Of a stretch of DNA of 20,460 nt, positions 1 through 7,057 are shown one piece after another (within the stretch, counting starts at the first letter, position 1; the number at the start of each line of letters is the position of its first letter). The notes below the pieces were generated by a model. It saw nothing but the letters and a program-made list of their open reading frames with translations. It made no database searches and was not told the origin of the DNA. Source of the stretch: Oleidesulfovibrio sp964593925 (GTDB lineage Bacteria; Desulfobacterota; Desulfovibrionia; Desulfovibrionales; Desulfovibrionaceae). The stretch is taken from positions 1 through 20,460 of the forward strand of contig CAZQKM010000036.1 of NCBI GenBank assembly GCA_964593925.1, given 5' to 3'. Both the position numbers and the translations under genes were made by a program.

Positions 1-144
1 ATGGGCAGGATAGTAGCTTAACTCTGTGTCCACAACTTTGTAGCAGGATCACAACACCCTTGCTCAAAGAGATGTAGTCCCGGCACCGCAAGGCATGTTT
101 TGGTTTGCCTGTGCGCTCGCCCTTGGGTATATGTGATTGGCATA

Positions 145-173
145 TTGGCAGTGGGTATACAAGTACATAAAAC
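145..173 (+). promoter_or_regulatory. possible sigma-70 promoter of ettA
   Basis: TTGGCA at 145-150 and TAAAAC at 168-173 are separated by 17 bp, and would start transcription about 28 bp before the chosen ettA start. The -35 element matches 5 of 6 consensus bases and the -10 element 4 of 6. Another pairing further upstream (TTGCCT with TATATG) is also possible. This is a sequence match only. Confidence 0.3.
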
Positions 174-207
174 CGCATGAGCGGATGATGGTAACAGGGT
201 GAATAGC

Positions 208-1893
208 ATGAGTAATGTGGAACCGGATAAGATAATTTACTCCATGGTGCGTGTGTCCAAGCGGCATGGGCAAAAGGAAGTGTTGAAGGATATATCGCTT
301 TCATATTTTTATGGGGCAAAAATTGGGGTACTTGGCCTGAATGGCTCGGGTAAGTCTTCACTGTTGAAGATACTTGCCGGTGTGGACCAGTCTTTTGATG
401 GCAAGACGGTACTTTCTCCTGGTCATACCATAGGCTACCTTGAACAGGAGCCGCTGCAGGATGAGACGCGTACTGTGCGTGAGGTGGTGGAAGAGGGTGT
501 GGGCGAGATCATGCAACTGGTTCATGAATTCAATGAGATCAATGCCAAGTTTGCAGAGCCCATGGAGCCCGAAGAGATGGATGCGCTTATCACCCGCCAA
601 GCTGAAGTGCAGGAGCACATGGATGCCAAAGGCGCATGGGATATTGATTCGCGTCTTGAAATGGCCATGGATGCCTTGCGCTGTCCGCCTGGAGACACCT
701 CTGTTGCTGTTATTTCGGGTGGCGAAAAGCGTCGGGTCGCTTTGTGCCGTCTGCTGCTGCAAAATCCTGACATTTTATTGTTGGATGAACCCACGAACCA
801 TCTTGATGCCGAGTCTGTGGCTTGGCTTGAGCGGTATCTGCAGCAATTTTCCGGAACGGTTATTGCTGTGACGCACGACAGATATTTTTTGGATAATTTG
901 GCAGGCTGGATACTTGAGCTTGACCGTGGCCGGGGTATCCCTTGGAAGGGCAACTATTCAAGTTGGCTTGACCAAAAGCAAAAACGGCTTGCCACCGAGG
1001 AAAAGGCCGAAACAGAACGGCAGAAAACCTTGCAACGCGAACTGGAATGGATTCGCATGTCTCCCAAGGGGCGTCATGCAAAGTCAAAGGCGCGTATCAA
1101 TGCCTATGAGGCTATGTTGAGCCACGAGGCGGAGCGAAATGCCAAGGATCTTGAAATATACATTCCACCAGGACCGCGTCTTGGCAAGGTTGTGGTGCGG
1201 GCAGAGGGTGTCTGCAAATCTCTGGGAGACAAGCTGCTTATGGAGGGAGTCACTTTTGTCATTCCTCCCAATGCCGTTGTGGGGATTATCGGGCCCAACG
1301 GGGCAGGTAAATCCACACTGTTCAAAATGTTTGCAGGTGAAGAGCAGCCTGATGCAGGAACTCTGCAAATAGGTGACAGCGTCAAGCTGGCATATGCCGA
1401 TCAAGGCCGCGGTTCGTTGGAATCCGGTAAAACCGTGTATGAAGTAATCAGTGAAGGGTATGAAACCCTTAAACTCGGGGATCGTGAAATCAACAGCCGG
1501 GCGTACTGTTCTCGGCTCGGCCTGAGTGGCGCTGATCAGCAAAAAAAGGTCGATGTGCTTTCTGGTGGAGAACGTAACAGGGTGCATATGGCTCGCATGT
1601 TAAAGTCTGGGGCCAATGTGCTGCTTCTGGACGAACCTACCAACGACCTTGATGTAAACACTATGCGCGCCCTTGAAGACGCTTTGGACAATTTTGCCGG
1701 TTGCGTGATGGTAATCAGTCACGACCGTTGGTTTCTTGATCGCATTGCAACGCATATCATGGCTTTTGAAGGTGATTCACAGGTGGTTTTTTATGAGGGT
1801 AACTACTCCGAGTATGAGGTAGACAGAAAGCAACGTCTGGGGAAAGATGCTGACCAGCCGCATCGTATCAAATACCGTAAACTGAGACGCTGA
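208..1893 (+). CDS. ettA: EttA, energy-dependent translational throttle (ABC-F ATPase)
   Basis: Cytoplasmic ABC-F protein of 561 residues, close to the family length of about 555. In the family, EttA binds the ribosomal E site and couples the ATP/ADP state to the first elongation steps. Two ABC cassettes are visible: Walker A GLNGSGKS near 43-50, signature SGGEKRR near 170, Walker B LLLDEPTNHLD near 190-200; and Walker A GPNGAGKST near 362-370, signature LSGGERNR near 451, LLLDEPTNDLD near 472-482. Between them lies the charged linker (about 240-325) with GIPWKGNYSSW and KGRHAKSKAR, the P-site tRNA-interacting region that separates EttA from other ABC-F proteins. The C-terminal RIKYRKL also fits EttA. 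The ATG at 208 is preferred to a GTG at 199 because AGGG at 196-199 sits at ribosome-binding distance. It appears to be a single-gene unit with no co-directional partner. Confidence 0.95.
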   Translation: MSNVEPDKIIYSMVRVSKRHGQKEVLKDISLSYFYGAKIGVLGLNGSGKSSLLKILAGVDQSFDGKTVLSPGHTIGYLEQEPLQDETRTVREVVEEGVGEIMQLVHEFNEINAKFAEPMEPEEMDALITRQAEVQEHMDAKGAWDIDSRLEMAMDALRCPPGDTSVAVISGGEKRRVALCRLLLQNPDILLLDEPTNHLDAESVAWLERYLQQFSGTVIAVTHDRYFLDNLAGWILELDRGRGIPWKGNYSSWLDQKQKRLATEEKAETERQKTLQRELEWIRMSPKGRHAKSKARINAYEAMLSHEAERNAKDLEIYIPPGPRLGKVVVRAEGVCKSLGDKLLMEGVTFVIPPNAVVGIIGPNGAGKSTLFKMFAGEEQPDAGTLQIGDSVKLAYADQGRGSLESGKTVYEVISEGYETLKLGDREINSRAYCSRLGLSGADQQKKVDVLSGGERNRVHMARMLKSGANVLLLDEPTNDLDVNTMRALEDALDNFAGCVMVISHDRWFLDRIATHIMAFEGDSQVVFYEGNYSEYEVDRKQRLGKDADQPHRIKYRKLRR

Positions 1894-2137
1894 ACCCGTG
1901 TGTACATCGGGCATGGCCATAACATGGTGTAGCACGTGGATGGCTAAGGCGTATTGGGCCACAGGATTTTTCTGCAGCGATGTGCTGAAGCAGGATCAAA
2001 GGGAGCCCATGGGACTGTATTTGGGCTGGTATAAAACCTCCTGAAATGCGACAGGGTATACAGTCCCGGGTTGCCCATTCTTTCAAAGATAGGTGTGTCT
2101 GTAGCCTATGGACCATGCGTGTTGAGCTATTTGTGGC

Positions 2138-2290
2138 AAAGGCAAGGTCTGTTTGAGCTATAGTCGATCTGAGTTGATTTGACCAACTGGCTTCGTTTTA
2201 GGTTGCCTTTTCCATAGGGGAACTCCGCGGGCATTATGCCCGGTTGATGGTTGTCATGTGCTGCCATCAAAGCGGGGTTTCCTTTTTTTT
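2138..2290 (+). ncRNA. candidate structured RNA or complex 3' leader/terminator
   Basis: Two adjacent paired modules are visible on the plus strand. Module one has outer arms AAAGGCAA (2138-2145) and TTGCCTTT (2203-2210), perfectly complementary, enclosing an AGTTG/CAACT hairpin (2172-2176 / 2184-2188). Module two is a three-way junction (see the terminator entry) ending in a T-tract. No open frame fits the region, and it lies about 245 bp past the ettA stop and 100 bp before a truncated insertion element. It could be an independent small RNA, the leader of a gene lost to the insertion, or only a terminator. No known riboswitch or RNA family was recognised. Confidence 0.35.
2219..2290 (+). 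terminator. Rho-independent terminator with three-way-junction fold
   Basis: The outer stem pairs GGAACTCCGC (2219-2228) with GCGGGGTTTCC (2272-2282), allowing one bulged T and one G-T pair. It encloses two hairpins: GGGCAT/ATGCCC around a single base (2229-2241) and TTGATGG/CCATCAA (2244-2250 / 2264-2270, loop of 13). Eight T residues follow at 2283-2290. An alternative fold extends the first hairpin to a 7-bp stem at 2228-2242. The T-tract supports termination in the plus direction. The branched shape is unusual for a plain terminator. Confidence 0.55.
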
Positions 2291-2390
2291 AAAGGGCGGG
2301 ATTGGCTTGAATTTGGCTTTCATACAGGGTGAACTTTCCTTTTTCCTGCTTTGGACACTGCGGAAATTTTTTGCTGGATATTTTTATTAA

Positions 2391-2576
2391 GTGGTAGGGA
2401 GCACCCACAGCTTGTATGCGTGGAAAAAGAAATATGGGCATAGCATAGTTCATACTCCCCAGTTTGATGGCCAACAGGCCGAAATCAAACGCCTTAAGGC
2501 AGAATTAAAACGGGTAACAGAAGAGCGAGACATCCTAAAAAAGGCCACTGCATACTTCGCCAAAGAGCTCCTGTGA
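2391..2576 (+). pseudogene. IS3-family orfA, N-terminally truncated
   Basis: The readable 61 residues begin in the recognition helix of the HTH_Tnp_1 domain (STHSLYAWKKKYG). They continue into the leucine-zipper-like region (AEIKRLKAELKRVTEERDILKKATAYFAKE) that ends typical OrfA proteins of about 95-100 residues. Roughly the first 35 residues are missing, and an in-frame TAA stands directly before the first GTG codon. The conserved C-terminus overlaps the start of orfB by four bases. Confidence 0.75.
2537..2543 (+). other. A6G slippery heptamer for -1 frameshifting (orfA-orfB)
   Basis: AAAAAAG sits in orfA phase as A_AAA_AAG (codons CTA-AAA-AAG), and orfB lies in the -1 frame. IS3-family elements make the OrfAB transposase by -1 slippage on this kind of heptamer. 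The site is intact although both flanking reading frames are damaged. Confidence 0.6.
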
Positions 2577-3445
2577 AGTATGCCTTTATTCAGGCGCATG
2601 GAAAGGAGTTCGCGGTTCGCAACTTGTGCCGCATGCTGCATGTACATCGCAGCGGCTTTTACGCCTGGCTCAAGCAGCCCAAGTCGCCAAGACAAAGAGA
2701 AAATGAACGGCTGCTGGGACTAATCAACCAATTTTGGCTAGAAAGCGGATGCGTCTACGGCTACCGCAAAATCTACGATGACCTTTTCGAAATTGGAGAA
2801 CGTTGTGGAAAAAATCGTGTAGCTCGGCTGATGAAGCAAGCAGGCCTAAAGGCGCAGGCGGGCTACAAGAGGCCTCGTGTCCGAAATACGTAAAGCCTTC
2901 TATTCACGCGGACAACCACCTAAAACAACAGTTTAACCCACTTGCTCCAAATCAAGCTTGGGTTACGGATATTACGTACATCCGAGCTCGCGAAGGATGG
3001 CTGTATTTATCGGTGGTCATCGATCTATATTCACGGCAGGTCATCGGCTGGTCAATGCGCCCACAAATGCCCTCAGGCCTTGTGCTACAAGCCCTTCTGA
3101 TGGCTTTTTGGCGAAGGAAGCCCAAAGGTAAGGTTAATTCATTCAGATCAGGGCAGTCAGTATACTGGTCACGACTGGTTTTCATTTTTAAAGGCTCACA
3201 ATCTCGTTTGTAGTATGAGCAGGCGTGGCAACTGTCATGATAACGCGGTTGCGGAAAGCTTTTTCCAGCTTCTAAAGCGAGAACGAATAAAGCGGAAGAC
3301 ATACAGAACTCGCGAAGAGGCTCGGCAGGACGTCTTTAATTATATCGAGATGTTCTATAACCCGATTCGCCGTCATGGACACAATGGGAATTTGTCCCCA
3401 ATAAAATTTGAAGAAAAGTTTGTTAGTAAAGTCGGGCGGGTCTAG
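2573..3445 (+). pseudogene. IS3-family orfB transposase (DDE), two frameshifts
   Basis: OrfB is readable only by changing frame twice. The N-terminal part (2573-2893) has the HTH_21-type region with GFYAWLKQPKSPR and YGYRKIYDDL, then stops just after RPRVRNT. The central part continues from about 2881 in the -1 frame with NQAWVTDITYIRAREGWLYL and SRQVIGWSM, which contains the first catalytic Asp. Near 3135 the frame returns (+1) to give HSDQGSQYTGHDW, the second Asp, and SRRGNCHDNAVAESFF, the Asp-Asn and Glu block, ending at YNPIRRHGHNGNLSPIKFEEKF. All three DDE residues are still encoded, but in different frames. The simplest explanation is a 1-base loss near 2885-2895 and a 1-base gain near 3136. 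Confidence 0.85.
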
Positions 3446-3463
3446 TAAAATGGTGGCGATTCA
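3439..3463. repeat. right terminal repeat of the IS3-family element
   Basis: The complement of this stretch begins TGAATCGCCACCATTTT, a terminal pattern like those of IS51/IS3-type elements, and it starts 18 bases beyond the orfB stop. The call rests on pattern memory and position. No left partner is available to compare. Confidence 0.45.
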
Positions 3464-3689
3464 GTAGGCTAAGAGCTCAGAAGATAGGAGGACCTTCTCC
3501 TTTAGATACCATTATTAGGCCATTATGATGCTGGATGGCTATTCCCGGGTATGGGGGGCTACAGGTGAAGGTTCGCTGCGCTACACCTATTTTCATAGGT
3601 ACTCCTCCTCCAGAACAGTTGTTGTAAAACTACCGACCTTACAGGGGCCAGTAACCTGCTACTCATAGCTGTATTGTGCCCTGATATTG

Positions 3690-4958
3690 TCATTCGCCGT
3701 TCAGGGCAGAGGCATCCTTCGAAGACAGAATTTGACGGTATGCTTCTTTAACAAGTGCGATTTTTTGCTTTGGCACTTGTACTTTTTTGTTTTCAGCCTC
3801 CCACTCTTTTAGGATAATTTCGCGCATATTTTTGATAATGTATAAGGCCACATCGTTGCTCAGGCCGTATTCACCAGCTTGTGAAAGCGCGTTTTCAAAA
3901 GTGGCCAGCCTGCCTTGATCTCCAACAGAAAGCGTCAGACGGTTCGCGTCAACTCCACCTCTTTGAGGTTGGGGAACAATGTCATAGGCAGGTGACAGCC
4001 GCCAGAATCTGGTTTTTGAATCAGCAATAAACCCATGATTTTGCAGGTGATCATCCCAGTTATTGATACAGATGTTAAAAACCATGCGTCTGAACAATTC
4101 TTCAAGATCATCCTTTACGTGCTCCGGCACTCCGAATCTACGGATAGCCATTGCAATATCGCCGTAAGCCCCTTTTTGCATATCATCCGCCCCCGTGAGG
4201 GTTTTTGCAGAAAGGAAATGCTTTCTATACCCCTCCGGCGTAGTATCAAAACGCTCGATTAAAAAAACATCGCGATTGCCTACTTTAAGTACAAAACAAT
4301 CTGGAACACGAATACCGCAACGTGCGGCAAGGCGCACTGCTGCAAGCTCGATACGGCAGGTCGGCCAGATCTCCATTTCTCTTGAAAACTTTGCAATCCA
4401 CTTCTTTCCCTTGTACTCAACAAGGGCTTTGGGTTGGGCTCCTCCGACAGACGAACCTCGCTGTAAAAAACGTCTGTACTGCGGGGCCAGCTCATCATGG
4501 TGTAAAACCTGATCCACAGCCCTTATCATGCCAGAAAAATCCAGAGCTTCACCGGCTCTTTCTTCAGATCGCCATTTCGGCATGTAGGGGCGGGGTCCAT
4601 TCAGATCCGGACCGAATGCAATTGCGCCGATTCTATATTCCTGATTCTGAACGGTGAGATATTCAAACTCGGTAGGCTTGATACCAGCCACTTCGGCTTC
4701 ACGGTCAAGCAGGTGTCTACCCCAACCATCAGGGCTGGCATCTTCAAACCCTCTAAAAACACCTTTGGTCTGGAAAGTAGCTCGGGTAAGAGGAAGCTGC
4801 ACAGGATCCACCGGTAACGCATCCTGCCTTTCAATATACCTACGCCCGTATACGAATTCTGAAGCCACACGGCTGCCGGTCTGGTGCACGGTCAGGATTC
4901 CTGCAGGTACAAATCCGGAACCGATGAACAGGTACACATACGTTGTGTTATCAGCCAT
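3690..4958 (-). CDS. hipA: HipA-family serine/threonine kinase toxin
   Basis: 422 residues, close to the 440 of E. coli HipA. HipA toxins phosphorylate a target such as glutamyl-tRNA synthetase and induce growth arrest or persistence; the target here is unknown. Visible elements: an N-terminal HipA domain with PDGWGRHLL (about 76-84), the ATP-site loop GSSVGGAQPKALV (168-180) with the Ser pair corresponding to the autophosphorylated Ser150 region, nucleotide-binding Lys in WIAKF (190), catalytic NWDDHLQNHGF (300-310; Asp302, Asn307), and metal-binding Asp326 in SPAYDIVP. All kinase residues look intact. A good AGGA site overlaps the hipB stop, so the genes are translationally close (8-bp gap). 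A GCCCTGA/TCAGGGC hairpin (3678-3684 / 3701-3707) surrounds the stop. Confidence 0.9.
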   Translation of the reverse strand: MADNTTYVYLFIGSGFVPAGILTVHQTGSRVASEFVYGRRYIERQDALPVDPVQLPLTRATFQTKGVFRGFEDASPDGWGRHLLDREAEVAGIKPTEFEYLTVQNQEYRIGAIAFGPDLNGPRPYMPKWRSEERAGEALDFSGMIRAVDQVLHHDELAPQYRRFLQRGSSVGGAQPKALVEYKGKKWIAKFSREMEIWPTCRIELAAVRLAARCGIRVPDCFVLKVGNRDVFLIERFDTTPEGYRKHFLSAKTLTGADDMQKGAYGDIAMAIRRFGVPEHVKDDLEELFRRMVFNICINNWDDHLQNHGFIADSKTRFWRLSPAYDIVPQPQRGGVDANRLTLSVGDQGRLATFENALSQAGEYGLSNDVALYIIKNMREIILKEWEAENKKVQVPKQKIALVKEAYRQILSSKDASALNGE

Positions 4959-4966
4959 GGTGTTTC

Positions 4967-5320
4967 CTAAAAATCAAGGTCAGTAACAGGCTTTGAGGGG
5001 CGTACTCTACTGGGGACGGCCTCATGAAGCGCGTTTCCCAGGGTATCAGTTTCCGATGCAGCGACATGGAGAATGTCATCGCAAAGGCCAAGCACATCCA
5101 GCACCATCAGCAGCACATTAATGCCCACTGTAGGATCGCCTTTTTCCAGCTTACCGACGGTTACAGGGCTGACAGAGGCACGTTGAGCCAGTTCTGCCTG
5201 TGTGATGCTACGCTTTGCTCGTGCCAGCTTGATGTTTTTGCCCAGCCTGATGAAATTTGCTTTCGCCCTTGGACTAAGCGCAGCTATGGCATTTGAACTT
5301 TTGCTCACATCCGACACCAT
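4967..5320 (-). CDS. hipB: HipB-like antitoxin, Cro/C1 helix-turn-helix
   Basis: 117 residues if started at the ATG whose complement lies at 5318-5320; the frame stays open upstream, but the extra residues are not HTH-like and cross the operator. The XRE domain spans about residues 22-75 (RLGKNIKLARAKRSITQAELAQRASVSPVTVGKLEKG). An acidic/proline-containing tail ends in TDLDF, analogous in position to the flexible C-terminus of HipB that is degraded by proteases. It should neutralise HipA and repress the shared promoter. No convincing Shine-Dalgarno precedes the ATG (the upstream bases are AT only), so initiation may be weak or leaderless, or the start may be mis-set. It precedes hipA, the usual antitoxin-first order. 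Confidence 0.85.
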   Translation of the reverse strand: MVSDVSKSSNAIAALSPRAKANFIRLGKNIKLARAKRSITQAELAQRASVSPVTVGKLEKGDPTVGINVLLMVLDVLGLCDDILHVAASETDTLGNALHEAVPSRVRPSKPVTDLDF

Positions 5321-5326
5321 AATTAA

Positions 5327-5367
5327 ATATACTATATGTAAAACAGAATAAGCTACAGTATACTGTA
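5327..5367 (-). promoter_or_regulatory. hipBA operator/promoter region with palindrome
   Basis: TACAGTATACTGTA (5354-5367) is a perfect 14-bp palindrome centred about 40 bp upstream of the hipB start. A related, imperfect dyad (complement TACATATAGTATA, 5327-5340) lies between it and the start. Both share the TACA-TA half-site, as expected for an autoregulating XRE dimer binding twice. A TATAGT -10-like hexamer falls inside the proximal copy, so occupancy would block RNA polymerase. These sites differ from the TATCC-N8-GGATA operators of E. coli HipB. Confidence 0.5.
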
Positions 5368-5615
5368 AAATAAAATGCGTCAACAGCGCCATGGCGGCCA
5401 CCCGGCATCCGTGCATTGCGCGCCGTAATCCCTATGCAAAACAGGATGATACGATCATGGATAAGGAGAGTAATATCCAAGACCAGTCTCAATAGGGGAG
5501 AAACGGGGTTGAACGGAGGGTAAGCTTGGAAATATATTCAGTTAGGAAAGCCGACCTAAACCTTGTACATTAAGCGGTTCAAGACAACCTATTATAATGG
5601 CCTACTGGATTTTAA

Positions 5616-5771
5616 CTTTTTTCAACTTTGGTCGAAGTCAAAGAGCAAACAGAGCAATGGCTGAAAGAATACAACGAAGAAAGGCTTCATGAATCCCTCG
5701 ATAATCTGACACCTGCCGAATTTCTTGAAGCCCATTCTCCCTGCGAAATTTCTACTTACGGGTGGAGCTAA
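5616..5771 (+). pseudogene. C-terminal remnant of a second IS3-family orfB
   Basis: The frame ending at 5771 reads VEVKEQTEQWLKEYNEERLHESLDNLTPAEFLE, the conserved end of OrfB in the IS2/IS407-like branch. It differs clearly from the element at 2391-3463, whose end reads YNPIRRHGHNGNLSPIKF. An in-frame stop at 5613-5615 and absence of the catalytic region show that only the last 45-50 residues remain. The bases just after the stop (complement TGTAAATCTCCCC from 5787 inward) could be the right end of that element. Confidence 0.7.
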
Positions 5772-5960
5772 TCAGGGGAGATTTACATAACGACTTATGG
5801 TCAGTTTGAATTTTTGCTGTTGGTAATGATGCAGTAATTGAAATTTGTCCTATCTTTGCCTATCGGTGGATTTTGTCGTCACAAAAGAAAAGCCAAACAA
5901 AGTCTGGCTGATTATTGCTTATTTTTGAGACTTTTATTTTAAAAAGTTAATACATATTTG

Positions 5961-5982
5961 CGGGGCTGGCTGACCAGCCCCG
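5961..5982 (-). terminator. hairpin terminator after tctC
   Basis: CGGGGCTGG (5961-5969) pairs perfectly with CCAGCCCCG (5974-5982) around four bases. It lies about 53 bp past the tctC stop in the minus direction. The minus strand after it is A/T-rich with a TTTTT run about 14 bases later, so the U-tract is displaced. The position at the end of a six-gene operon supports a terminator role. Confidence 0.5.
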
Positions 5983-6034
5983 TGTAGAAGAAACGGTACC
6001 ACAAACAGAGGTGGAGGCCACTACGCATACAGTC

Positions 6035-6985
6035 TTATTTTTTCATTTTTGCCGCTGCCTCCGCCATGATGCTGTATGTTTTTCTGAGGTCTTTGATCCA
6101 TTCCCCACCATACTGAAAGTCCACAACTGCCCCCACGTTTTCATAGGCTTCGAGTACCTTGGGGTCCTGCATGACCTTTTTGCTTGCTGCAATGAGTGTG
6201 TTTACGACTTCTTTCGGAACCCCAGCAGGGGCAAAGATGCCTGACCAGCCCTCAAAGCTGCCTGCTATTCCAAAATCAGAAAAGGTGGGAACGTCAGGAT
6301 AGGCGTCCATTTTCTGGTTCATGACAAGAACCCTGGCTCGGCCTGCCTTTACGTGAGGACCGAAACCAGGGGGAAAAGATATGGCAGAGTCGATGTGTCC
6401 GCCAACTACGGAGACCATGGATTCTGCGGTGGTATTAGCATGTACAAATTTTGGCATATAGCCCATCTGATCCGCGATGATTGTTGCCAGAATGGTTCCG
6501 GAAGATGCTGCTCCCCAAGAGCCTTGTGTGATGGTTTTTTTCTTGGCAGCGGCTACGAATTCTTCAAAGGTTTTGTGTGGGCTGTCTTTTTTGACAACAA
6601 TGGCAGCGGGTACCGCAGTAAACTTGACGATGGGGGTAAAACTATCGAAATCGTAAGGAGTTTTGGTAAAATTTGGCGTTACCAGTACATTGGAAAGTCC
6701 TGCATTAATAAGCGTATAACCATCTTTTTTTGCGTTGGCGACAAAGGTTGTGCCGATGATGCCGCCACCGCCTGTTTTGTTGATGACTACAACTGGAATA
6801 CCGAGTTCCTTTTCTACGGCATCGGCCCATATGCGGGTGGTGAGGTCAGAGTCACCGCCTGCACCCCAGGGAACAATGACATTGATTGGTTTTTTAGGGT
6901 ATCCGGCAGCATCTGCCGGATATGTTGCAAATGATAGTATCAGTGCCGCAAGAACAGCAACCATTGATCTAGTCCACTCTTTCAT
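6035..6985 (-). CDS. tctC: TctC/Bug-family periplasmic solute-binding protein
   Basis: 316 residues. The start has a basic n-region, a hydrophobic stretch (MVAVLAALILSFATYP) and an AlaAsp-AlaAla cleavage area near residues 24-27, typical of a Sec signal peptide. The mature protein begins YPKKPINVIVPWGAGGDSD, the Bug-family hallmark, followed by the NKTGGGGIIGT loop (about 69-79) and the late PDVPTFSDFGI motif. It captures the substrate in the periplasm for the TctAB membrane unit. Family ligands include citrate, tricarballylate, dicarboxylates and other small acids; the ligand here cannot be deduced. A strong AGGAG site precedes the ATG by 8 bases. It is the last gene of the operon, separated from tctA by 72 bp that contain a hairpin. 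Confidence 0.92.
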   Translation of the reverse strand: MKEWTRSMVAVLAALILSFATYPADAAGYPKKPINVIVPWGAGGDSDLTTRIWADAVEKELGIPVVVINKTGGGGIIGTTFVANAKKDGYTLINAGLSNVLVTPNFTKTPYDFDSFTPIVKFTAVPAAIVVKKDSPHKTFEEFVAAAKKKTITQGSWGAASSGTILATIIADQMGYMPKFVHANTTAESMVSVVGGHIDSAISFPPGFGPHVKAGRARVLVMNQKMDAYPDVPTFSDFGIAGSFEGWSGIFAPAGVPKEVVNTLIAASKKVMQDPKVLEAYENVGAVVDFQYGGEWIKDLRKTYSIMAEAAAKMKK

Positions 6986-7010
6986 AACAGGAACTCCTTT
7001 TTTAGGGGAT

Positions 7011-7030
7011 GGATGTGCCCTTGCACATCC
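7011..7030 (-). promoter_or_regulatory. intercistronic hairpin between tctA and tctC
   Basis: GGATGTGC (7011-7018) and GCACATCC (7023-7030) form a perfect 8-bp stem with a 4-base loop, between the tctA stop and the tctC ribosome-binding site. There is no T-run after it on the minus strand. In binding-protein transport operons, such hairpins commonly protect or process mRNA so that the binding protein is made in excess; that role is inferred here. On the plus strand it is followed by a T7 run, so it could also stop antisense transcription. Confidence 0.5.
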
Positions 7031-7057
7031 AAGGCTATTTTTTTACGCGTACCCTCA

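Larger units (their letters stand above)
2391..3463 (+). mobile_element. degenerate IS3-family insertion sequence, left end missing
   Basis: The region carries orfA and orfB relics of one IS3-family (IS3/IS51-like) transposase, plus a right end. Read from the end inward, the bases finishing at 3463 are TGAATCGCCACC, the TGAA-CGCC style of terminal repeat found in this group; the orfB stop lies inside this end. No matching left repeat was found upstream of 2391, and orfA starts abruptly inside its helix-turn-helix, so the left part is gone. A TGGACACTG stretch near 2352-2360 recalls IS3 ends but lies outside any readable orfA. With two frameshifts in orfB the element cannot move on its own. 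Confidence 0.8.

Noticed and set aside
1084..1587. 167-codon minus-strand frame inside ettA
   Set aside because: It is a shadow of the strongly supported ettA coding frame, with no motif or start signal of its own.
2217..2283. tRNA-like cloverleaf appearance of the junction after ettA
   Set aside because: There is no T-loop GTTC-A-C sequence, no anticodon arm of proper length and no acceptor stem of 7 bp at the right distance, so it is not a tRNA.
3486..3501. AGGAG/CTCCT stem after the IS element as a terminator
   Set aside because: Only 5 bp and followed by TTAGATACC with no T-run; too weak to call.
5391..5495. 34-codon plus-strand frame (MAATRHPCIARRNPYAKQ...) upstream of hipB
   Set aside because: It has no ribosome-binding site, no recognised relative, and starts beside the hipBA operator; it may be a fragment, but nothing supports expression.
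5564..5577. GCGGTTCA as the right end of another IS
   Set aside because: Only eight bases match the TGAACCGC style of IS ends, and no transposase relic ends there.
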